Positions 31,239 through 40,682 of a stretch of DNA of 64,000 bases are shown here, one piece after another (the stretch's first letter is position 1; every line of letters starts with the position of its first letter). A program made the position numbers and the translations under genes. The notes under the pieces are model-generated. The model had not been told where the DNA came from. It did no database searches and saw only the letters and a program-made list of their open reading frames with translations. The stretch is taken from the IMG/VR virus record IMGVR_UViG_3300025168_000063, positions 1 through 64,000 of that record, one strand, 5' to 3'. This DNA comes from a virus.

Positions 31239-34200
31239 ATGAGTAAATTTGGAACAGAAGACATATTAAACATTGGAACTGGAAGAATAGTTTCTGATGG
31301 TGCTCTATATAAGGCAGCACAGCCTATTGGAGCGCGGCTGTCCGTTATTGTATATAACGCTCAAGGTGAATTTATACAAAGCCAAACCTTCAATCCATCA
31401 ACCGACGCTCCACGTGGTAATCCTAATTTTGTAGAATACTACTCAATGTACAAAAGTCTGAAGATAGATGATATACCAAATACTTCAGGTCTGCAAATAA
31501 ACATGCAAGGTGTATTGACAGCTATGGGATTACCTCAAGGCGTATATCACATCGTTACTAATTTGGTTACTATACTAGATCCAGCTGCTATCATAAAAGA
31601 TATTTCAACCGATAGAACTGAAATACGGTTCGATGGAATTCCATCATCTGGAGATAACAATACTACTTTTGGACTCAACGAATTACCAGAACATTTGGGT
31701 AATCATAAGCTAGAACTAGGTATGGGTAGATTCGTTGGTATGATCAACTGGACAACGGAAGCTGGAAATATTATTACAAAACTAGACTCCGCTCTCCCAG
31801 CTGATATATTCACTGGCGGTGCCTATGGATTGTATATAAATATAACTGATCCATCAAAGACTATAATCGAATGGGAAATAGAAGGTGAGGATATTACATA
31901 TCAATATCTACATCCCAACTTTGACATAAAAATAAGATCCGGAACTCCAGCAGCAACAGAATTCAAAACATCTGAAGATATTCTTGGAACGATCAAAGAA
32001 ACAAAAGATAAGCTGATAAATAAACACCTCAGTCAAAGCTATGGTGAAACGGAAGTAAACATAAACTACCAAGACCCTACAGAGTTTATTCATTTTTCAT
32101 CATATGAAGAGCGATTATTAAACTTTAAATACAAGCTTCAGCAAATAGAAAAATATTCAACGGAAATCTCTGCGTCTGATACAATAACTGGAGCTATAGC
32201 TTCTTCGGATGTGGTTGTGATAGATAGATCTGCAATTGTCGATAAGCAATCAAATATAATATCATCATTTGACAAATTTGAACAGTATATGTATAATGAA
32301 TCATCCTCAGACATCTCAGGATCGTATGGAGAATTCTGGTCGAATGCTTGGCCAAAGAGTACCACTATACCACCTCATAAAATACAAGCTACAACATCCT
32401 CAGAGGCTACAACTTGGTTGACAGGAGCACTTACATCAGCTTCATATTATGATAGGATGAATCAAGATATGCTATCAAAAGCATTGCCTCAGTATATTCT
32501 AGAAGATCCAAACAATTCTACCATGTTTACACTAGTCGATATGATAGGACAGCATTATGATGTAGTATGGACATACATAAAAGGTATCACAGATACTAAC
32601 ATCAGAGATGAGGATCTTAATACTGGTATAGCAAAAAATCTATTATGGAATGTAGGAACATCTTTAGGTATGAATTTACCAAATGGAAACTCTGCTGAAG
32701 ACCTTTGGAAATGGTCGTTGGGGACTGATGCATCTGGAAGTTTTGCATCATCCGGTACCGGATTTGAATCCGGATCTCTACCACAACTGACCTCAGAAGA
32801 TGTGACTAAATCTATATGGAGCAGATTGATAAATAATCTTCCATACTTCTTAAAAACAAAAGGTACTAAGAGAGGAGTAAAAGCTGTACTAGCTTGTTAT
32901 GGTGTACCGGATACTGTAATAGATATAAAAGAATATGGAGGACCAAAAGGCTTACAAGATAATGAGCGTCAATTTCTTCAAGAGGAACGAGCAACGTATG
33001 CACTTCAAATAGATAGAGGTGAAAAGCTACAATTGAAAACGGCAAAGCATGGTACGAGTGGACAAACGCCAAGAGCATTCGAATTCAGATTCAAAACAAA
33101 TCAAAAAGACGATCAAGTTTTATTAGAGCGAAGCAAGCATACTGGAGGAAATGGAGGAAACTGGTTTATTAATATGCACCACAGCTCATCTATATCTCAA
33201 ACAATTACACCTAACTACTCATCTACAAACATACCACTAATTGCACAGACTCCAAAAACTGGAAAGGGTGAGTGGGGAAGATTAACATTTTTCCTCTCTG
33301 CATCAAATATATCAGATCCAGCAGCTAGCATGATCTCTGCATCTACTGATTATCTTCCTTTATATAATGGAGATTGGTGGAATGTAGTATTGCAAACGGA
33401 AGTAACTGCATCAACGGATGCAACATCAGACAATACAAATGATGGTCAAAAATGGCAGTTGATATGTAAGAGTGCAAAAGACCATTCAAATGGAAAAATC
33501 ACCCACTCAAGTACTACCACATTAAACAATCACACAGGATCGTACTCAGCTAGTTTTAATTACGCTTGGAGATATATACACAATTCAGATGAGAGTCTTT
33601 GGAGCTTTGGTGGAGAAAAACAAACTTCTGTAGCTACTAGATACGATGCAACTGGAATCACGGGTCTTACAGAAACCGTAAAACAGTTTAGTGGATCTAT
33701 GCAAGAAATTAGAATATGGGGAGATGATGGTACAAACTCAGATTACTTATCTGACAATGTTATAGAAACGCACACACTATCACCTAGATCGTATGTTGGA
33801 AACAACTTCTCATCTTCATATGATAATCTATGGGCAAGATTCCCATTAGGCTCTGAGTGGCAGAAATATAATCTATCTGGATCAGCCTTAATATCATCTA
33901 GCCACCCTAACCAACTAGTGGACTGGACTGGAGGTACATCCCCAATAGGAAGTACCAAGCTACATTTAACAGCAAGCTCATTTACGGACGGTACTACTGG
34001 GAGCAATGGTACACATTTTGAACCTTCATATGAAACATATTATACAACTATCCCATCATATCCTTCAAATGGTATATCATCGACTAAAGTTCGACTAGAA
34101 GACTCCATGTTGTTAAAACCGTTAAGTGCATTCGATAAAGCTGAGCTCAGTGAATTCGACAGACATCCAAAGGATACCAATACGGTAGGTGTACATATAT

Positions 34201-35444
34201 CACTACAACATCAAATCAATAGAGATATAGCATATCAATTTGGTGATATGAGAGTAGATGATTATATAGGAGACCCAGCACATTTATCATTAGACAATTA
34301 TCCAGATTTAGAAGAACTTAAAAACTTCTACTTTAAAAAATTAAATAACAAGCCTGATATGGCGGACTTCAATAGAATATTAACATACTATGATGTTAGT
34401 ATGTTTGAGATGATAAAGCGAATGATGCCGGCACGAGCAAATGCATATGTTGGATTATTAATAGAACCACATATTTTAGAAAGAAGTAAAATACAAAAAC
34501 TGCCAGTCCTAGAACAAAATCAACCTTTTTACTCAACTAAAGTTGATGTACGCACAGACATATTTCCATTATCTATGTCATCAACATTTGTATCAGAACA
34601 TTCAGCAAGTCTATTAACTACAGGAGGTGAAAATTGGTTCAGGTTTAACGCTGCAGCAGCAAACTCATCCTCACACGGTCAATTAGATGATACAATTATA
34701 TTATCTAACAGTGCATCATATAATGGATCGAGGTACCAATGGACACAACATTATAGAAACAAAAATGCAGATGGAACATTTACCGTTGGATCGTATATAC
34801 ATACGAGTAATCCATTCAACACAGTTGTAACGGGATCTTCACTATCTCAAATTTGGAAAACGAGATTATTCAAATACAGCTCATCATTTTCAGCGTCATG
34901 GGATTCTGATAGAGGAATAATGGCAGGTACGTTAGGGTATGGATTAAATTCGACAAATGCAGATAGTTGGAATTCATCTCTTCAATCAGTCGAAAACGGA
35001 AAGTTTGACCGTCAGCGAGGTAAGGCGCATATATATCCATTGATAGGAGACGTTCCATTAACAGCAGCTGAACGACAGGATACTAGATTCTCTGGATTTG
35101 ATAATGCAAGGTATAACGGCTCTAAGCTTGTAGCAGGAGGATATAATGAAGACACGCCAAGCACACCAGATGGATCTCCAGTAATTTCACTGTTTGATAC
35201 AAATCCAAACCAATTAATAGTTACCTCTCCAAGCGTTTATGGTGGCTCGTTACTTGTTCCTGGAATATCTAAATGGAACACGAAATCGAAATATGGAACT
35301 CAAGGGTGGGATAAATTTGGAAATCCAGTAATGCTGATAAGTAAAGATGGGCCACAAGTAACAACTCAAAAAGCTAATTCTGGAGTCAAGGTGACAACTG
35401 GAGGAAACACACAGCAAGCTTCACAAGGTAATGCTTATAAGTAA
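31239..35444 (+). CDS. Very large tail/baseplate protein, 1401 aa
   Basis: A GAGGA site precedes the start. Residues about 400-580 (YDVVWTYIKGITD, SIWSRLINNLPYFLKTKGTK, VLACYGVPDTVIDIKEYGG) resemble tail proteins of the P2 gpI type and recur in T4-like marine phages. Residues about 590-890 look like a LamG/concanavalin-like beta-sandwich (ALQIDRGEKL, FEFRFKTNQK, GSMQEIRIWG). The rest is Ser/Thr-rich. It probably joins the wedge tips to the fibres. Confidence 0.65.
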   Translation: MSKFGTEDILNIGTGRIVSDGALYKAAQPIGARLSVIVYNAQGEFIQSQTFNPSTDAPRGNPNFVEYYSMYKSLKIDDIPNTSGLQINMQGVLTAMGLPQGVYHIVTNLVTILDPAAIIKDISTDRTEIRFDGIPSSGDNNTTFGLNELPEHLGNHKLELGMGRFVGMINWTTEAGNIITKLDSALPADIFTGGAYGLYINITDPSKTIIEWEIEGEDITYQYLHPNFDIKIRSGTPAATEFKTSEDILGTIKETKDKLINKHLSQSYGETEVNINYQDPTEFIHFSSYEERLLNFKYKLQQIEKYSTEISASDTITGAIASSDVVVIDRSAIVDKQSNIISSFDKFEQYMYNESSSDISGSYGEFWSNAWPKSTTIPPHKIQATTSSEATTWLTGALTSASYYDRMNQDMLSKALPQYILEDPNNSTMFTLVDMIGQHYDVVWTYIKGITDTNIRDEDLNTGIAKNLLWNVGTSLGMNLPNGNSAEDLWKWSLGTDASGSFASSGTGFESGSLPQLTSEDVTKSIWSRLINNLPYFLKTKGTKRGVKAVLACYGVPDTVIDIKEYGGPKGLQDNERQFLQEERATYALQIDRGEKLQLKTAKHGTSGQTPRAFEFRFKTNQKDDQVLLERSKHTGGNGGNWFINMHHSSSISQTITPNYSSTNIPLIAQTPKTGKGEWGRLTFFLSASNISDPAASMISASTDYLPLYNGDWWNVVLQTEVTASTDATSDNTNDGQKWQLICKSAKDHSNGKITHSSTTTLNNHTGSYSASFNYAWRYIHNSDESLWSFGGEKQTSVATRYDATGITGLTETVKQFSGSMQEIRIWGDDGTNSDYLSDNVIETHTLSPRSYVGNNFSSSYDNLWARFPLGSEWQKYNLSGSALISSSHPNQLVDWTGGTSPIGSTKLHLTASSFTDGTTGSNGTHFEPSYETYYTTIPSYPSNGISSTKVRLEDSMLLKPLSAFDKAELSEFDRHPKDTNTVGVHISLQHQINRDIAYQFGDMRVDDYIGDPAHLSLDNYPDLEELKNFYFKKLNNKPDMADFNRILTYYDVSMFEMIKRMMPARANAYVGLLIEPHILERSKIQKLPVLEQNQPFYSTKVDVRTDIFPLSMSSTFVSEHSASLLTTGGENWFRFNAAAANSSSHGQLDDTIILSNSASYNGSRYQWTQHYRNKNADGTFTVGSYIHTSNPFNTVVTGSSLSQIWKTRLFKYSSSFSASWDSDRGIMAGTLGYGLNSTNADSWNSSLQSVENGKFDRQRGKAHIYPLIGDVPLTAAERQDTRFSGFDNARYNGSKLVAGGYNEDTPSTPDGSPVISLFDTNPNQLIVTSPSVYGGSLLVPGISKWNTKSKYGTQGWDKFGNPVMLISKDGPQVTTQKANSGVKVTTGGNTQQASQGNAYK

Positions 35445-35483
35445 TAACATAGTAGTGTATATATAAGTTTTTTGGTATAGCGA

Positions 35484-35497
35484 CATATTTATATTAG
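35484..35497 (+). promoter_or_regulatory. Candidate late promoter
   Basis: CATATTTATATTAG lies 37 nt before the ATG at 35521, in the only notable gap of the tail operon (76 nt). AAAGGAG is 9 nt before the ATG. Confidence 0.65.
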
Positions 35498-35520
35498 AGA
35501 AACAAAAGGAGAAATAATCC

Positions 35521-36153
35521 ATGGGATATTTAGACAACACAACAGTAACAGTAGATGCAATTCTTACAAAGAAAGGAAGAGAATTACTCGCACAAGGCGG
35601 TAATGCATTTAATATTACAAAATTTGCTTTATCAGATGATGAGGTAGATTATAATCTGTACATGCCAGCGCATACAGAAGGTACAGCAAAATATGGTGAA
35701 GCTATTGAAGCAATGCCAGTAGTAGAAGCGGTACCAGATCAGAATTATGTATTAAGACATAAATTAATTACATTACCTAAGGGTAATTTAAAACTTCCAA
35801 AGGTAGGTGTTGGAGGAGCTGAAACATTCAACTTAAGCAATATAAATACAACATCACCTATGATTACACCAGTAGTAACAAATTTCCAAAGTATAGACAT
35901 GTCTCAAGGATTTACGTTTGTAATTGGAGACACTGACGTCATTCAACCAATAAACTGGACAGCAGTCTCAGGAGTCCCAATTGGATCAGGAAATACAAGA
36001 GTTGCGAAAGCTATACAATTCCAAGCAATGCCACAGACGGTAGAAGCAAAATCAACTACAGTAACAATTACTGGTAGAGCTACGGGTGGACACTTGACAT
36101 TAACGTTTAATGTAGCTAAGGATGTTGTTAATAACGATACTTTCGCATCATAA
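35521..36153 (+). CDS. Tail structural protein, 210 aa
   Basis: First gene of a late unit. The N-terminus (GYLDNTTVTVDAILTKKGRE, then FNITKFALSDDEVDYNLY) is a recognisable module in structural proteins of T4-like marine phages. The C-terminal 100 residues are strand-rich and Thr/Val-rich, like a bacterial Ig-type domain. Probably a fibre-proximal or baseplate part, made in high amounts given its strong promoter and ribosome site. Confidence 0.65.
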   Translation: MGYLDNTTVTVDAILTKKGRELLAQGGNAFNITKFALSDDEVDYNLYMPAHTEGTAKYGEAIEAMPVVEAVPDQNYVLRHKLITLPKGNLKLPKVGVGGAETFNLSNINTTSPMITPVVTNFQSIDMSQGFTFVIGDTDVIQPINWTAVSGVPIGSGNTRVAKAIQFQAMPQTVEAKSTTVTITGRATGGHLTLTFNVAKDVVNNDTFAS

Positions 36154-36165
36154 GGAGAATAAACC

Positions 36166-37185
36166 ATGGCATACACATATACAAATTTTGACGTATCTGA
36201 TGATATAGTATCAGAAGTCTCAGAGATTCAAACTGCACCTATATGGTCAGATAATACTGCAACTCTATCTGCATTCTTCACTTCTTCCGCACAGAGTGGA
36301 AGTGCAAATGTAAACTCATATCTAGATATTTTAGATGGTACAACAGCTACAGCAACATCACAGTTTTCTATAACATATGGACATTACGCGGGAAGCGGCT
36401 CAGCCGATTATGACAATACATCTAAACCTGGCGTATCACCAACAAGAGCTATTTATGGCCAATACGCGAATATGCTTTTAGCTGATGGAACTGATAAATT
36501 TACTGTAGGTGGATCTGAGATAGATGATATCCTTGTTATCAATGTTAATAGAGCAAGATTCAAAGAACAACTAGATCCAGGAAACTGGCAATTGAATTTG
36601 GACGGAAATGGAAAGCAATTTAGTGATGTATTACATCTAGTAGATTCTAGCGATTCAGCTACATCTACAATAAATGAAGCAGGTCGAGTATATGATATAG
36701 TATCAGGATCTATTACAAATGGTCCTTTCTCTACAGCAGCATCGCATTCATTTGGAAAAGTATTTGTAGATCAAGGCGTGTTAGTCTTAGATCCTACTAA
36801 ACTTGCAAATGCGACGACTTATGTAAGAACAGTAGGGTCAAATGCATTTGGAGATAATGTTGCGTCATTCTTAAACACAATCACAGGTTCAGCGGTAGGC
36901 GCGACTCCGAAGTTTACAGCAAGAAACAAAGAAGAAGTAAAATCTACACATTATTTTGTTAGAGTAAAAAATCAAGCATATAATTACTCAGATAATCCAA
37001 CATTCGTAACTGGTTCTGATGCAACTTTAAGATACGCAGACTTTAAGAATAATCCAAATACATACATAACAACTGTTGGAATGTATGATGATAATGACAA
37101 TTGTCTTGCAATTGCAAAATTAAGCAAACCATTGCTAAAATCATTCAGTCGCGAAGCGTTAATTAAAGTTAAACTTGAATACTAA
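36166..37185 (+). CDS. Structural protein, 339 aa, with shared C-terminal module
   Basis: A TAAGGAG site precedes the start. The protein is beta-rich and Ser/Ala/Thr-rich. The last 80 residues (RYADFKNNPNTYITTVGMYD, NCLAIAKLSKPLLKSFSREA) are clearly related to the end of the next protein (ISTLGLYNDSLELLGIAKLA). The pair probably arose by duplication of a docking domain. Likely tail or baseplate decoration. Confidence 0.65.
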   Translation: MAYTYTNFDVSDDIVSEVSEIQTAPIWSDNTATLSAFFTSSAQSGSANVNSYLDILDGTTATATSQFSITYGHYAGSGSADYDNTSKPGVSPTRAIYGQYANMLLADGTDKFTVGGSEIDDILVINVNRARFKEQLDPGNWQLNLDGNGKQFSDVLHLVDSSDSATSTINEAGRVYDIVSGSITNGPFSTAASHSFGKVFVDQGVLVLDPTKLANATTYVRTVGSNAFGDNVASFLNTITGSAVGATPKFTARNKEEVKSTHYFVRVKNQAYNYSDNPTFVTGSDATLRYADFKNNPNTYITTVGMYDDNDNCLAIAKLSKPLLKSFSREALIKVKLEY

Positions 37186-37216
37186 ACAATATTCAGGAAC
37201 ATTGGAATGATAAAAC

Positions 37217-39121
37217 ATGGGTCTAATAGTAAAGTCTTTACAGATAGGCGAGAAATCTCGTACTAAATTCAAGATACATAAGGGGTATGATGTAACACGT
37301 GCAAACTCCTCAAGTCTTGGAATAGAGACATACCTAGCAGAATACCAAACGGGATCTCTGGTTTCTTGGAACACCTCATCATCAGATCCAACTACAAAAG
37401 ACGGATACTATCGAAATCAAATACACCATTCTATAAACACTTTATTCTACAGAAATTACACAAACCACCCAGGAGAAACAGCAAGTCCAGGAGGAGCCTT
37501 TCCTCAAAATCAAAAACGTATATTAGATCGAAAGGCTACTGTAATATCAGTCCCTCAGAAAAGATTTGGTGAGCGAGTACATCCAGGTACGTTTAAGATA
37601 GTAGGTAAGAATTCTGTAACTATTAATGATGATAAAAATGGAAACTTAATTGATCCGGATATAGCTACTACCTATATGATACCAAGTGCATCTGAATTGA
37701 TGAGACTATCATTTAATGAGTGTCATGAATTTAGTGGATTGATGGATGGCTCAGAACCAAGCTACAGAAGAGAATATCAATTAAATTTTTCTGGATCAAA
37801 GCATCATTATGTGACTGACTTCCAATTGGATGATACTAGTTTAGTAAGAAATAAAATATATGCATATAATATGCGATTCGAAGAACGGGATGGAACTTTT
37901 GGAACACATGCAGTATTTAATGGACTTGGAGGATCTAATTCTCCAATCAATGGAGTTAATCCTGGTCGAGGAGGTCATGGAAATATAATAGTATCAGATA
38001 GACATCAAATGTGGGATCGATTCAAGTTTGATAAAGACGATGATTTCGCTGTAGCATTCTGGACAAAAATACCAACATCACAATCTGTAACTCAAAGCTA
38101 TGAAGGATATGAGTCAACATCAGACAATTTAGAATATGCAACCACAACATACGATCATGATACAAACGTTCTAATCGCTAGAAAAGGTATGGGAAAATGG
38201 AGGAAAAGTCCATTTATAATAGAAACCTATAATCAAAGAAGAGGTGATGTAGACACTGATGACTCAGGCGATGTAGGTAAACTAGTATTAAGAAGAGGTA
38301 GTCACGCTCAATGTCTACATGATGGTTCTCCACAACTAACCTCATCAGCTCAACTTAATGATGGTGAATGGCACCACGTTGTATATCAACATCAAACTGG
38401 TAGTAATGAGTTTTGGGTAGATGGAATTAAACAGACCTCAGCAAGCGATGGAGCTCTAAAATGTACTACAAACACTCCTATTTGTATAGGAGGAGCTCTC
38501 CAAGGATATGTAACTGCATCGGCTAAACGTGTGTATGAAGGAACTTCTCCCGAACTAGCATCTAGAGGTGCCTCCTTCACTGATATAATTAAATGGCATT
38601 ATTCAGATCAGGGTGGATACTCACACAGCTCGCCTAAAAACGTAGTACAACCACTTTCAGGTTCAATGGATGAAGTTAGGATATTTAATAAAGCTCTATC
38701 CCATAAAGAAATAGCTTTTCTAAGTGCGAGTAATAATACAAATCAAGTAGGTAATATATTTTATAATCATGGATTTGGATGTATTACCCATCCTCACTCA
38801 AAATATCAAGACGTAATGAACGATCTGAATGCAACCATCAATCTCAATGGCTCTACGCAATTGACCGAATTAGAATATGTACTAAATGTCAAGGCTCATG
38901 AGTTTGACGGATCAGAAAATATAACCCTACGAAAAGGAGAACTTCCAGATAATATAGAAATGAAAGATTTTGCAACAAGCTCAGCATTTTCACCATATAT
39001 ATCAACTTTAGGATTATACAATGATAGCTTAGAATTGTTAGGAATTGCAAAGCTAGCTCAGCCACTAAAAAAACCTACTGATTATGATCTTACTTTTATT
39101 CTAAGACTGGATACACTGTAA
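37217..39121 (+). CDS. LamG-domain structural protein, 634 aa
   Basis: Residues about 270-510 form a concanavalin/LamG-like domain: FAVAFWTKIP, GEWHHVVYQHQTGSNEFWVD, ICIGGAL and SMDEVRIFNKALSHKEIAFL. Such domains bind glycans, so this may be a receptor-contact or decoration protein. The C-terminus shares a module with the preceding protein. The start has no strong Shine-Dalgarno site. The next gene's ATG overlaps its stop. Confidence 0.7.
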   Translation: MGLIVKSLQIGEKSRTKFKIHKGYDVTRANSSSLGIETYLAEYQTGSLVSWNTSSSDPTTKDGYYRNQIHHSINTLFYRNYTNHPGETASPGGAFPQNQKRILDRKATVISVPQKRFGERVHPGTFKIVGKNSVTINDDKNGNLIDPDIATTYMIPSASELMRLSFNECHEFSGLMDGSEPSYRREYQLNFSGSKHHYVTDFQLDDTSLVRNKIYAYNMRFEERDGTFGTHAVFNGLGGSNSPINGVNPGRGGHGNIIVSDRHQMWDRFKFDKDDDFAVAFWTKIPTSQSVTQSYEGYESTSDNLEYATTTYDHDTNVLIARKGMGKWRKSPFIIETYNQRRGDVDTDDSGDVGKLVLRRGSHAQCLHDGSPQLTSSAQLNDGEWHHVVYQHQTGSNEFWVDGIKQTSASDGALKCTTNTPICIGGALQGYVTASAKRVYEGTSPELASRGASFTDIIKWHYSDQGGYSHSSPKNVVQPLSGSMDEVRIFNKALSHKEIAFLSASNNTNQVGNIFYNHGFGCITHPHSKYQDVMNDLNATINLNGSTQLTELEYVLNVKAHEFDGSENITLRKGELPDNIEMKDFATSSAFSPYISTLGLYNDSLELLGIAKLAQPLKKPTDYDLTFILRLDTL

Positions 39122-40251
39122 TGGCTTCTATTGAATCAGCAGGCGAAATTCAATACTGGTTCGAACTAATAATACAAGCGGACCAAGGATCAGAAGAACA
39201 ACAATACCTCATCAAGAAAATACCAAATCACTTAATGCGTCAAATTTCTGACCTTTTGAAAAACTATTATAGCAATATCACAAATAAGAATCATCGAGAT
39301 GAGGAGATTAAGAAAAACTATAAGGATGATGAAGTGTTTGGTACGGAGGCAATCAAAGATCGACCCCTAAGACCTGGTGCAACAAAACTCAACTCAGCCG
39401 AGCAAATCACTCCATTCATCAGAGGCCGGGATATGGAAGAACACCAACAACTGATGCGGGGAATGTCTTCATTGGGTCAAACTGTTCTTAATTCTTATAA
39501 ACGTGACACTGGCTCAGCTAATCAAACTGATATACTACCACATCTATTTAAACAGCAAAAGTGGTATAAAGGTATAGAGAGTAACATAGATAAAACAATA
39601 GCCGTAGCTGTTGAGGGATCCCTCAACACAAAACAAGTACACCTATTAACGCGTCTGAGACATAGAGCATCAGGCTCTTTATTTAGAGAGATGGCTAACA
39701 CTACATTTGAAGAAGAACTTCAAGTAATGGATAAAACTAAGGATCCTGGTGAAGTTATGGAAAAGACAATGACCAATGCAAATCCATTCAGAGGAAAATT
39801 TACATTCCATACCAGTTATGGACCTCCTCCCACAGCAAGTCTTTCTCAATCGACGGTATCATACACAGCTATAAAAGACTTAGGCGTACCTGAATACGGT
39901 CCTGAATTTACTCTTTATAATACTACAACTGGATCTTTAAGTAGTGGATCTTTCTTAAATGCAGACAGCGCAGGATCTCCATATATTTTTAATGGACAGG
40001 AACTTGATGCATCATCTGTAATCCCTACAACAGCATCTGTATTAGAAACCCTTAGATTTAAAGCTACTTCTAAAGTTGCATATACTGCAAAATGGGAACA
40101 GGATATAACTGTTATTTCCCAAACTGCAACAACGGTAGAGGTATTGTATAGAAATAAAGAATACACACCAGCTCTATTTAATTCAAATATGAATACACTG
40201 TTTCCCACACAGAAGACTGTTTTGAGAAACGGAACTATATTTATTACATAG
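39121..40251 (+). CDS. Tail structural protein, 376 aa
   Basis: The N-terminal 220 residues are helical and charged (EEQQYLIKKIPNHLMRQISDLLKN), and the C-terminal 150 are strand-rich (TVSYTAIKDLGVPEYGPEFT). Last gene of the tail block, overlapping the preceding stop. No family recognised; it could be an adaptor for fibres. Confidence 0.6.
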   Translation: MASIESAGEIQYWFELIIQADQGSEEQQYLIKKIPNHLMRQISDLLKNYYSNITNKNHRDEEIKKNYKDDEVFGTEAIKDRPLRPGATKLNSAEQITPFIRGRDMEEHQQLMRGMSSLGQTVLNSYKRDTGSANQTDILPHLFKQQKWYKGIESNIDKTIAVAVEGSLNTKQVHLLTRLRHRASGSLFREMANTTFEEELQVMDKTKDPGEVMEKTMTNANPFRGKFTFHTSYGPPPTASLSQSTVSYTAIKDLGVPEYGPEFTLYNTTTGSLSSGSFLNADSAGSPYIFNGQELDASSVIPTTASVLETLRFKATSKVAYTAKWEQDITVISQTATTVEVLYRNKEYTPALFNSNMNTLFPTQKTVLRNGTIFIT

Positions 40252-40252
40252 A

Positions 40253-40645
40253 ATGGCAAGACGTATTAAAAAAATAAATGGTTATAGATCTGGATTTGAG
40301 AACACACTTGGATCCCAGCTAAAAGAATCCAAAACTAAATTCACGTATGAAACTACTGTAATACCGTATACAAAACCAGAAACGGAGCATACATATACAG
40401 TTGACTTTACATTACCTAATGGCATATTAATTGAAGCTAAAGGAAGATGGGTAACGGAGGATCGTAAAAAACATATGCTAATCAGAGCACAACATCCAGA
40501 GCTAGACATCAGGTTTGTATTCATGAATTCAAATGGTAAGATACGTAAGGGAAGCAAAACGACATATGCAGATTTCTGCGATAAGCATGGAATATTATGG
40601 TCGAATAAAGTAATCCCAAGTCAGTGGTTAAAATCCAAGAAATAA
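40253..40645 (+). CDS. T7-type endonuclease I (Holliday junction resolvase)
   Basis: The 130-residue enzyme keeps the T7 endonuclease I active site with identical spacing: Glu16, Asp51, Glu61 and Lys63 (YRSGFE, TVDFTLPNG, IEAKG) correspond to T7 Glu20, Asp55, Glu65 and Lys67. It resolves branched DNA before packaging. T4 itself uses the unrelated gp49 for this. It follows the tail genes by 1 nt, so it is probably co-transcribed late. Confidence 0.92.
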   Translation: MARRIKKINGYRSGFENTLGSQLKESKTKFTYETTVIPYTKPETEHTYTVDFTLPNGILIEAKGRWVTEDRKKHMLIRAQHPELDIRFVFMNSNGKIRKGSKTTYADFCDKHGILWSNKVIPSQWLKSKK

Positions 40646-40646
40646 G

Positions 40647-40677
40647 TTGCAAATATAAAATAAATTCCTTATATTAA
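40647..40677 (+). promoter_or_regulatory. Early promoter of the primase operon
   Basis: TTGCAAA at 40647 and TATATTAA at 40670, a 23-nt offset, directly after the endonuclease I stop codon. An early-class promoter in the middle of late genes gives the replication genes independent expression. Confidence 0.82.
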
Positions 40678-40682
40678 GCCTA

